From an uncultured Christensenella sp. (lineage in GTDB: Bacteria > Bacillota > Clostridia > Christensenellales > UBA1242): 12,805 nucleotides of DNA. The notes under the pieces are model-generated. The model was given only the letters and a program-made list of their open reading frames with translations, did no database searches and was not told the origin of the DNA. The position numbers were made by a program, and so were the translations under genes. How positions within the stretch are numbered: position 1 is the first letter of the stretch; every line of letters begins with the position of its first letter. Positions 7,077 to 12,805 of this stretch are shown one piece after another. Where the stretch lies: NCBI GenBank assembly GCA_910584815.1, contig CAJUBT010000036.1, positions 1-12,805 on the forward strand, in the 5' to 3' direction.

Positions 7077-8315
7077 ATGAAAACACATTTATCAATTTTT
7101 TTAAGTTTTTTACTTTTATGTGTAATTTTAACAGGTTTTGCCTTTAAAACAATAGCATTTGCTACTATAACAGAAACAGAACAAGTCAATTTGGATGCTT
7201 TAACAGGTGCGAACTCTCAAATAGTAGAACAAGTGGCTAAACCAGAACAAAATAAGCAAAAAGATATAGGCGCAGAATTAACAAGTGCCAAAAGTATGAT
7301 TGTTATAGAAACCACAAATGGTTCAACTCTATATTCTAAAAATGCAAACGAAAAGTTGCCAATGGCTAGCACAACAAAAATTATAACAGCACTAACTGTA
7401 ATAGAAAATTGCGAAGATTTAGATAAAGTTATAACAATCCCAAAATCTGCAACTTTAGTTGAAGGCAGCTCTATTTATTTAAAACCCGATGAAGAATTAA
7501 CTATAAGGCAATTACTTTATGGCTTAATGCTACAATCTGGTAACGATTCTGCAGCAACTTTGGCACTTGAAGTTGGTGGCTCATTAGAGGATTTTGCTGA
7601 CCTTATGAACGAAACTGCAAAGAAATTTGGTGCAACTAATAGCAGTTTTGTAACTCCTCACGGTCTTGATGATAAAAATCACTACACAACTGCAAGTGAC
7701 TTAGCAAAAATCACTGCCTATGCCTTAAAAAATCCAACTTTTAAAGAAATCGTTTCCACAAAAAGTTACAATATTCCTGCAACAAACAAATATGGTGCAA
7801 GATATCTAATCAACAAAAATAAATTATTAAGTGGCCTTGATGGTTGCGTGGGTGTTAAAACAGGTTATACATCTAAAGCTGGCAGATGTTTGGTAACCGC
7901 TTGCGAACGCAATGGAATGCAAGTTGTTTGCGTTGTGTTAAACTGCAGACCAATGTTTGAAGATAGCGCTGAACTTATCAATAAGGCTTTTGAAGAATAT
8001 TCTTTAACAGAAGTTTTACCAGCCTATAAATTTGTTACAGGTGTTCAAGTAGAAAATGGCAAGGCAACTACTATAAGGCTTTATAATAAACAAGGTTATA
8101 GTGTTGTAGATAAACAAGAAAATTTAGATAACTATGTTGTTGTTTACGATTACCCTGAAACAGTAAAAGCTCCTATTGAAAAAGATAAAGTTTTAGGCAC
8201 TGTAAAAGTTTATTATAATAAAACCTTGCTTTTTACCGAAAATTTATGTAGTATAGAGAAGGTCGATAAAATTGAAACTAACGATAAAATTAAAAATATA
8301 TTGGATAAATGGTAA
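7077..8315 (+). CDS. D-alanyl-D-alanine carboxypeptidase (DacB/DacF type, PBP5-like)
   Basis: A 412-residue secreted penicillin-binding protein that removes the terminal D-Ala from peptidoglycan stem peptides and so limits cross-linking. A signal peptide covers residues 1-29, ending in TIAFA. After a linker of about 40 residues comes the peptidase S11 domain with all three active-site motifs: S98-T-T-K101, S154-G-N156 and K261-T-G263. A C-terminal PBP5-like beta domain follows from about 310. I see no clear C-terminal amphipathic membrane anchor. AGGTGA about nine bases before the ATG supports the start. The position between ytfJ and rluB is that of sporulation carboxypeptidases (dacB) in related genomes, which suggests cortex tailoring, but a vegetative role is equally compatible with the sequence. 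The stop codon TAA directly abuts the rluB start. Confidence 0.94.
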   Translation: MKTHLSIFLSFLLLCVILTGFAFKTIAFATITETEQVNLDALTGANSQIVEQVAKPEQNKQKDIGAELTSAKSMIVIETTNGSTLYSKNANEKLPMASTTKIITALTVIENCEDLDKVITIPKSATLVEGSSIYLKPDEELTIRQLLYGLMLQSGNDSAATLALEVGGSLEDFADLMNETAKKFGATNSSFVTPHGLDDKNHYTTASDLAKITAYALKNPTFKEIVSTKSYNIPATNKYGARYLINKNKLLSGLDGCVGVKTGYTSKAGRCLVTACERNGMQVVCVVLNCRPMFEDSAELINKAFEEYSLTEVLPAYKFVTGVQVENGKATTIRLYNKQGYSVVDKQENLDNYVVVYDYPETVKAPIEKDKVLGTVKVYYNKTLLFTENLCSIEKVDKIETNDKIKNILDKW

Positions 8316-9047
8316 ATGAGAATTAATAAATATCTAGCAAGTTGCGGAGTATCTTCACGCAGAAAGGCAGAAGAACTTATTTTAAGCGGAGTAGTTAAGG
8401 TTAATGGCAAAACAATAACAAATCTTGCTACTAATGTAGATGAAACAAAAGATGTTGTAACTTTAAATAACCAAACATTAACTTTGCCAGAAGATTTTGT
8501 TTATTATATTTTAAACAAACCAAAAGGTTATGTAACAACTCTAAGTGATGATAGAGATAGAAAGTCTGTAATAGACCTAATTGCTAATATAGATAAACGA
8601 ATTTATCCTGTTGGAAGGTTAGATTATGAAAGTGAAGGCCTTTTAATTCTTACTAACGATGGAGATTTAACCTATAAATTAACTCATCCTAAATTTGAAA
8701 TACCTAAACGCTATATTGTTAAAATAGAAGGTACCACTAAAGAGAGTGAACTTGCTGTTATTAGAGCGGGAGTAGTTGTTGATGGGGTGAGATATAATAA
8801 GTGTAAGGTTACCTTGCTCAGTTTTGAAAATAATATATCTAAATTAGAAGTTACTTTAACCGAAGGCAAAAATAGAGAGATTCGAAACATCTTTAAAGCC
8901 ATTAATAGAGAAGTTATCTTTTTAAAAAGAGTAGAGATGGCAGGTATTAAACTAGGTGGTTTAAAAAGAGGAGAATACCGCCCACTTAAACAATATGAAA
9001 TTGAATATCTTAAAACTTTGGTAGAAAATAAAACCATTAACCAATAA
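8316..9047 (+). CDS. rluB: 23S rRNA pseudouridine synthase, RluB/RsuA family
   Basis: A 243-residue enzyme that isomerises a uridine in ribosomal RNA to pseudouridine. An S4 RNA-binding domain fills residues 1-55 (RINKYLASCGVSSRRKAEELI, VKVNGK). The catalytic domain follows, with KPKGYVTT near 68-75, the catalytic aspartate D103 in GRLDYESEGLLILTNDG, KRYIV, and the late EGKNREIRN motif. Length and motifs fit RluB, which modifies 23S rRNA, better than the shorter RsuA; the exact target base is inferred. The ATG follows the carboxypeptidase stop codon with no gap and no recognisable ribosome binding site, which suggests translational coupling. In related genomes spmA and spmB commonly lie between these two genes; here they are absent. 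A strong terminator follows at 9162-9211. Confidence 0.93.
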   Translation: MRINKYLASCGVSSRRKAEELILSGVVKVNGKTITNLATNVDETKDVVTLNNQTLTLPEDFVYYILNKPKGYVTTLSDDRDRKSVIDLIANIDKRIYPVGRLDYESEGLLILTNDGDLTYKLTHPKFEIPKRYIVKIEGTTKESELAVIRAGVVVDGVRYNKCKVTLLSFENNISKLEVTLTEGKNREIRNIFKAINREVIFLKRVEMAGIKLGGLKRGEYRPLKQYEIEYLKTLVENKTINQ

Positions 9048-9161
9048 ACATTATAAATCATTATAATATGAATAATTAATAATTATTTTTAAATAACAAT
9101 TAATTAAATATAAAACTAAAATTTTAATTATTATTTCTATAAAACGCTGTTAGTTTAACAC

Positions 9162-9211
9162 GCCTTTTAAACTTTTGCTTAAAAACGGGCAAAAATTTAA
9201 AAGGCTTTTTT
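9162..9211 (+). terminator. Terminator of the ytfJ-dac-rluB group
   Basis: Arms 9162-9178 and 9189-9205 form a 17-bp stem with a single C-A mismatch, GC-closed at both ends, with a ten-base loop and six T residues (9206-9211). It lies 114 bases after the rluB stop. It is the strongest intrinsic terminator in the window and cleanly separates the housekeeping genes from the surface-protein gene. Confidence 0.85.
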
Positions 9212-9389
9212 ACTAAATATTAACCATAAAATAAACAAATATTTTAAAAATTAAATTTAGGCCTTTTAACAATTTAACTTTTTTAGTTATATTAAATAAA
9301 ATAAAAAATTTTAATTATTAATTAAAATGAAACTAATTTTCTTTACAATTTATTAATACAAATAAAAAACATAAAGGTGGCGCATTTTG

Positions 9390-9461
9390 TTGGCAAATAG
9401 ATTTTTTATTGTATTTATAAATAAAATGCTATATATATTAAAACTTTATATATATTTATAA
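9390..9461 (+). CDS. Possible 23-residue hydrophobic peptide (TTG start)
   Basis: A ribosome-binding-site-like AAAGGTGG at 9373-9380 is followed nine bases later by a TTG start and 23 codons ending in TAA. The product is rich in F, I, L and Y with a few K, R and N residues (it begins LANRFFIVFINK), like a small membrane or amphipathic peptide. AAAGGTGG is the only strong purine-GG block in the gap, which is why I list it. Against it: TTG start, tiny size, and AT-rich DNA always encodes hydrophobic residues. A flanking inverted repeat (GCATTTT at 9382-9388, AAAATGC at 9423-9429) could fold over the start. No known family is recognised. Confidence 0.25.
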   Translation: MANRFFIVFINKMLYILKLYIYL

Positions 9462-9499
9462 ACTTTTTAAATATAATTCCAAAAATTATGTCTATTTGT

Positions 9500-9528
9500 T
9501 TGACTTTTATATACCGCAATGTAATAAT
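9500..9528 (+). promoter_or_regulatory. Candidate distal promoter of the surface-protein gene
   Basis: TTGACT at 9500-9505 (5 of 6 to consensus) and AATAAT at 9523-9528 (5 of 6) are 17 bases apart. Transcription would start near 9535, leaving a leader of about 200 bases that includes the stem-loop at 9568-9595 and the inverted repeat at 9633-9666. The missing first T of the -10 box weakens the call. Confidence 0.4.
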
Positions 9529-9567
9529 TATATTATCTATTTTATAGTAAGCACTATGTTTAATAAT

Positions 9568-9595
9568 CAACAAAAATTTTAATAAAAATTTGTTG
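9568..9595 (+). repeat. Stem-loop in the surface-protein leader
   Basis: CAACAAA (9568-9574) pairs with TTTGTTG (9589-9595), and inside it TTTT (9577-9580) can pair with AAAA, leaving a small internal loop. Only TTTCT follows, so it is a poor terminator. It would lie in the 5' leader if the promoter at 9500-9528 is used. Confidence 0.4.
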
Positions 9596-9632
9596 TTTCT
9601 ATGCCATAAAAAGTTGTTTTAATGTTTCTAAC

Positions 9633-9666
9633 TTAGTATTTTTTGCACCCAAAATTAAAATACTAA
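9633..9666. repeat. Perfect 10-bp inverted repeat, possible operator
   Basis: TTAGTATTTT at 9633-9642 and AAAATACTAA at 9657-9666 are exact reverse complements across a 14-base spacer. The spacer contains TTGCAC, the -35 box of the proximal promoter candidate, and the right arm abuts its -10 box. This fits a regulator-binding site. It could equally be an RNA hairpin in the leader; with no T run after it, it is not a terminator. Confidence 0.45.
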
Positions 9667-9672
9667 TATTAT
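9643..9672 (+). promoter_or_regulatory. Candidate proximal promoter of the surface-protein gene
   Basis: TTGCAC (9643-9648) and TATTAT (9667-9672) are 18 bases apart. The -10 matches 5 of 6 positions; the -35 only 3 of 6. Transcription would begin near 9680, giving a leader of about 55 bases before the ribosome binding site AAAAAGGAAAG and the ATG at 9736. Confidence 0.33.
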
Positions 9673-9735
9673 ACATAATTCTGCATTTTTCTATACTTTT
9701 TACAAATATTTTTAATAAAAAGGAAAGATACTTTA

Positions 9736-12700
9736 ATGAAGAAATTTTATAATTACCTATTTTCGATTTTTGCTTTATTAACTGCCCTTTGTGGTAGCCT
9801 TTTTATTACTTTTAAAAATAACACTGTAAATTCCTACGCTTTTGTAGAAATTGGAGATGAATTGGGTGTAGGAGAAAATGAAGAATACCCAGAAATTGCT
9901 ATAGGTAATTCGCCAAATACAAACCAAGCAGCTGTTGTTGGTGAAATTTGGGATAACGAAAATAAAACTTTTAATCAAGGCAATTTAAACAGACTTTTAA
10001 AATTATTAACTGGTGATGAAACTGTTTCAACAAATAATTTTTCAAAGGTTAAAAACCAAGCCAGTGGGGAAAAATCTTCTTATGCAATTAGGCAAACTCA
10101 GGTGTTAGATAAACAAAAAGGGCAAGACATTCTTGTTACCCTTGGCAACCAAATTTGGACCCCTGTTTATATGAGCCCTGATAATACAGATGATGGTAAC
10201 CCTATTTTAACTTTATGGCTTTACAGTAATGGCAGAACAGCACAATGGAATTCTATTACTAGTAGTAATGATGCTTCATACGGGAAATATGTTAATAGTC
10301 CTATAAGGAAAAATGTTTTAAATGGAGATAAAGTTGCAGGTGGGGCATATTCGCTTTTTACAGTGCCTAAGGATGGGGATGATTTAACTGATTATCTTGT
10401 AACCCCCTCTAAAATGGGTTGGCAAAAACAAGGTCAAGACACTGGAAGTTATAATGAAAACTGGTCAACTTCTGGTGAAAAAGGTTGGGAAGATGATTAT
10501 TTATGGCTTCCTTCAGCGACTGAAGTTGGCTCTGGTGGCAATATAATTCAAGGGCCATATGTAAATTCAAATTATTGCTATTATGTATCATCGGGTATTG
10601 GTGAAAGAGGTGGCATATGGGAAACTTCAACAATACAGCGTTCTAATGAAACATCTACTTGGCTTCGTACAACAAACGGTAGTCGTTATGCTTATACGAT
10701 ATCAAGAAATGGAGATTATGTTTCAACAAATGATTTGAGTAGTAATAGATATTTATTGAATTTCTCTAGTTTTAGGACATACCTTAGTGAAAGAAATGCC
10801 ATTCGTCCTGCTGTACATTTGAATTTAGATTTAGCCCGTAAAAATTCCACACCTACTCCTTCAAATTTATACGATTGTGTTGTAGACACAATTCCTAATG
10901 GTATTTGGAACCCTGTTACTAACACAACTCCAACAATAACAGTTCGCAACACTTCAACAAGTTCAACTTTAATAGAGAATGTAGACTACACTGTTTCCAT
11001 TCCAACCATTTCAGCCCCAGGGCGTTACACAATAACAATTACTGGTAAAGGCGATTATACTGGCAGTTTAACCGCAAGTTATGTGTTAGATAAGCGAGAT
11101 ATCGCCGTTGCTTTAAGAGATAACGACCTTACAATCCCAACCCAATCTTACACAGGCAGTGCCATAACCCCAGCCTTACCAACTTTAAAGGACTATGCAT
11201 ATGTTAGTGCTTCAAGTGGTAGCCCTCTTAATTCATCTGGCATAACTTTAATTTCGGGCACAGATTATACTGTTGGTTATAGCAACAACACTGCAGTTGG
11301 CACGGCAACTATAACAATAACAGGCACAGGTAGCAAATACACTGGGACTACAACCATAACTTTTGTAATTTCCGAGCCAAGCATAACTGGTGCTAGGTTC
11401 ACTTTAACCAACACTAGTGCTGAATATAATTTTGGGCAAGATTTATCTAGTGCCATAGTTCCAATAATAGAGGTAGGTTCTAAAAGGTTAACTTTAAACA
11501 CCGATTATACAATTTCATATTTTAATTCAACTGGAGAAACTGAACTTGCAGGCATTTCTTCTGTTGGCACATATATAATAAGGGCAACAGGTAAAGGTTC
11601 TTATAAAGGCACTGCTGAGACTACTTTTACTGTTGAAAAACGCACAATTCAAGCACAAAACATAACAGTGCTTGGAGATCCTCCTACATACAATGGCACA
11701 GCGCGAACAGTAGCTATTAAGGTTGCAGCCACTTATAGTGCAAATGGAAGTACAACAACTTACACTTTTATAGAAAATACCGATTACATAGTAACTTACG
11801 ATAGCAATATAAATGCAACAACTTCAGCCCGTGTAATTGTTACAGGTAACGGTAATTTTACAGGTACAGCAGTTAAAAACTTTACAATTAGCCCTAAACC
11901 TATCAGCAGTGGCGAAATTATAATAAGCCCTATTAATGCACAGCAATACACTGGTAGTGGCATTATTCCAACTTACACAATTACAGATAATTCTCTAAGC
12001 AAAAGGTTAGTTCTGGGTTCAGATTTTACTGCAAGTTATGATAATAATATAAATGTTAGTGTAGGTGCTTCTCAAGCAATAATTACAATTACTGGTATGG
12101 GAAACTATGGCGGAACAAGAACTCAAACTTTTGCAATTATTGCACGCCAAATTTCCAATGCAGACATTCAAACTATTCCAGACCAAACCTATACTGGTGC
12201 TAGTATAGAACCAGAGCTACAAGTTATAGATAGCGGCAAGTTCTTAACAAGGAATGTAGACTATATTGCAGTTTATTCTAATAATATTGAAGTAGGCACA
12301 GCAACCGTAAGAATAGATGGTAAGGGAAATTATGCTGGCACTAAAACCACAGTGTTCACTATTGTAAAATCTAATTTATCTAGTGCTGGTACTAGAGTTA
12401 ATTTAGATCCAACAAATGCTGTTTACACAGGCAGAAGCATAATTCCAACCATAAGTGTTACAACCATTCCACCTGGCACCGCTAGTGATATTTTTGTTGC
12501 AAGCACAAATTACGATGTCTCTGTTGTTAAAGATGGCAAAACCTTATCTAACGGGTTAGAAGGTATTATAGAAATTGGAACTTATACTATTATAATTACT
12601 GGTAAAAATAATTACGATGGTTCAGCAAGAAACACTTTTGTTGTAACAAAATGTAACATAGGAGGTAGCATAACTCCTGAATTATCGGAAACAGAATTTA

Positions 12701-12805
12701 CATACAACGGCACGCCACAGACACCGACTGAGACTTTAATATTCAATGGCAAGGCATTGCAGAGGGGAGTTGACTATGAACTTGAATATCGCCAATCCAG
12801 TGTAA
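9736..12805 (+). CDS. Large secreted surface protein: DUF6273-like domain plus tandem repeats (3' end beyond window)
   Basis: The frame is open for 1023 codons from the ATG at 9736 to the window edge, with no stop. AAAAAGGAAAG ends eight bases before the ATG. Residues 1-35 form a signal peptide (basic MKKFYNY, hydrophobic core, cut probably after SYA); the Cys at 19 does not sit in a proper lipobox. Residues about 130-367 match the DUF6273 pattern: LGNQIWTPV, YGKYVNSPIRKNVLN (182-196), DYLWLPSATEVG near 255-266, WLR at 309-311 and IRPAVHLNL near 356-364. From about residue 374 seven repeats and part of an eighth follow. The protein is therefore exported and probably attached to the wall, but any anchor lies beyond the window. 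The repeat style is that of clostridial surface proteins with Y-x-G and D-Y-x-V-x-Y motifs. Binding partner and role are unknown; adhesion is a guess. A strong terminator at 9162-9211 separates it from the upstream genes. Confidence 0.88.
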   Translation, partial: MKKFYNYLFSIFALLTALCGSLFITFKNNTVNSYAFVEIGDELGVGENEEYPEIAIGNSPNTNQAAVVGEIWDNENKTFNQGNLNRLLKLLTGDETVSTNNFSKVKNQASGEKSSYAIRQTQVLDKQKGQDILVTLGNQIWTPVYMSPDNTDDGNPILTLWLYSNGRTAQWNSITSSNDASYGKYVNSPIRKNVLNGDKVAGGAYSLFTVPKDGDDLTDYLVTPSKMGWQKQGQDTGSYNENWSTSGEKGWEDDYLWLPSATEVGSGGNIIQGPYVNSNYCYYVSSGIGERGGIWETSTIQRSNETSTWLRTTNGSRYAYTISRNGDYVSTNDLSSNRYLLNFSSFRTYLSERNAIRPAVHLNLDLARKNSTPTPSNLYDCVVDTIPNGIWNPVTNTTPTITVRNTSTSSTLIENVDYTVSIPTISAPGRYTITITGKGDYTGSLTASYVLDKRDIAVALRDNDLTIPTQSYTGSAITPALPTLKDYAYVSASSGSPLNSSGITLISGTDYTVGYSNNTAVGTATITITGTGSKYTGTTTITFVISEPSITGARFTLTNTSAEYNFGQDLSSAIVPIIEVGSKRLTLNTDYTISYFNSTGETELAGISSVGTYIIRATGKGSYKGTAETTFTVEKRTIQAQNITVLGDPPTYNGTARTVAIKVAATYSANGSTTTYTFIENTDYIVTYDSNINATTSARVIVTGNGNFTGTAVKNFTISPKPISSGEIIISPINAQQYTGSGIIPTYTITDNSLSKRLVLGSDFTASYDNNINVSVGASQAIITITGMGNYGGTRTQTFAIIARQISNADIQTIPDQTYTGASIEPELQVIDSGKFLTRNVDYIAVYSNNIEVGTATVRIDGKGNYAGTKTTVFTIVKSNLSSAGTRVNLDPTNAVYTGRSIIPTISVTTIPPGTASDIFVASTNYDVSVVKDGKTLSNGLEGIIEIGTYTIIITGKNNYDGSARNTFVVTKCNIGGSITPELSETEFTYNGTPQTPTETLIFNGKALQRGVDYELEYRQSSV
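10135..10836 (+). other. DUF6273-like domain of the surface protein
   Basis: Residues about 134-367. The order of landmarks is a W-x-V strand, an S/N-x-x-I-R-x-x-L-N helix start, an L-P-S-x-x-E-V segment, a W-L-R-T strand, and a closing R-P-A-V-H-L strand. This arrangement resembles the C-type-lectin/formylglycine-generating-enzyme fold, which is used both for enzymes and for display of variable ligand-binding surfaces. The fold relation is inference from motif order. No catalytic cysteine pair of a sulfatase-modifying enzyme is visible. Confidence 0.6.
10855..12805 (+). repeat. Array of seven full and one partial surface repeats
   Basis: Units by my boundaries: 10855-11097, 11098-11382, 11383-11643, 11644-11898, 11899-12147, 12148-12372, 12373-12654, and a partial one from 12655. 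They encode 81, 95, 87, 85, 83, 75 and 94 residues. Most share Y-T/N-G near the start, D-Y-x-V-x-Y in the middle, then I-T-G-x-G-x-Y-x-G and F-x-I before a basic or polar junction. The units have diverged well beyond DNA-level identity, so the array is old. The layout suggests a chain of beta-sandwich modules acting as a stalk. Confidence 0.85.

Larger units (their letters stand above)
9048..9735. other. Long AT-rich intergenic region before the surface-protein gene
   Basis: This 688-base region, the largest gap in the window, holds the rluB terminator (9162-9211), a possible 23-residue peptide gene (9390-9461), two candidate promoters (9500-9528 and 9643-9672), a stem-loop (9568-9595) and a perfect 10-bp inverted repeat (9633-9666). 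Between 9212 and 9372 I see only A/T-rich sequence. I recognise no riboswitch or T-box core. Confidence 0.65.

Noticed and set aside
861..9047. Reassigned genetic code (TGA as Trp), as in Mycoplasma-like AT-rich genomes
   Set aside because: All Trp positions in conserved motifs use TGG, and full-length proteins read through with no in-frame TGA.
8711..9061. Minus-strand 116-codon open frame antisense to rluB
   Set aside because: Rich in S, L and I as expected from the complement of this gene; no binding site and no recognisable domain.
9370..9395. AAAGGTGGCGC as a possible T-box or riboswitch core
   Set aside because: The diagnostic T-box sequence continues with ACCGCG, which is missing, and no specifier stem or following terminator can be seen.
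9752..9810. Lipoprotein signal at Cys 19 of the surface protein
   Set aside because: The residues before the Cys are T-A-L, not a lipobox with Gly or Ala at the last position, and a normal signal-peptidase site (SYA) follows at residues 33-35.
9778..11501. Four minus-strand open frames within the surface-protein gene (66-78 codons each)
   Set aside because: They are short, lie opposite an uninterrupted 1023-codon frame with signal peptide and domains, and have no binding sites or motifs.
1..12805. CRISPR array, insertion sequence, tRNA or rRNA
   Set aside because: No regularly spaced identical direct repeats, no transposase motifs with terminal inverted repeats, and no cloverleaf or conserved rRNA segments were found on either strand.

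Overview
The window is a strongly AT-rich stretch of chromosome from a Gram-positive-type bacterium, most likely a low-GC Firmicute of the Clostridia sort. The reasons are gene content and order: a DUF2953 (YtfI-like) protein, a YtfJ/GerW sporulation protein, a D,D-carboxypeptidase and RluB lie in the order typical of clostridial sporulation-associated clusters, and promoters, AGGAG-type ribosome binding sites and T-tract hairpin terminators are Firmicute-like. All genes lie on the + strand. Every complete gene ends in TAA or TAG, and Trp is always TGG, so nothing suggests the Mycoplasma code. I cannot name the species.

Layout. (1) Positions 1-630: a sigma-A-like promoter, rpsT (ribosomal protein S20 with a 57-residue K/E/A-rich C-terminal tail) and two hairpin terminators in tandem. 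(2) 631-5128: a possible weak promoter, then murI (glutamate racemase), an HD-domain phosphohydrolase and polA (DNA polymerase I with a decayed proofreading domain). (3) 5129-9047: a membrane-anchored SLT lytic transglycosylase, a DUF2953 membrane protein, ytfJ, a secreted D-Ala-D-Ala carboxypeptidase and rluB, closed by a strong terminator at 9162-9211. Compared with the usual clostridial arrangement this cluster looks condensed: no coaE after polA, no scpA/scpB before the DUF2953 gene, and no spmA/spmB between the carboxypeptidase and rluB, which meet at a bare TAA-ATG junction. (4) 9048-9735: a 688-base AT-rich intergenic region with two candidate promoters, a perfect 10-bp inverted repeat around one of them, a further stem-loop and a possible 23-residue peptide gene. 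(5) 9736 to the right edge: the start (1023 codons) of a large secreted surface protein that continues past the window. It has a signal peptide, a DUF6273-like domain and at least seven divergent repeats of about 75-95 residues.

Functionally, murI, the lytic transglycosylase and the carboxypeptidase all act on peptidoglycan (D-Glu supply, glycan cleavage, stem-peptide trimming). YtfJ and the DUF2953 protein point to a sporulation-related envelope. rpsT, polA and rluB are housekeeping genes of translation and replication/repair. The surface protein is the accessory element. I found no mobile element, CRISPR array, tRNA, rRNA or evident defence system, and no convincing new multi-gene system. 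The most unusual parts are the surface protein with its leader region and the S20 tail.
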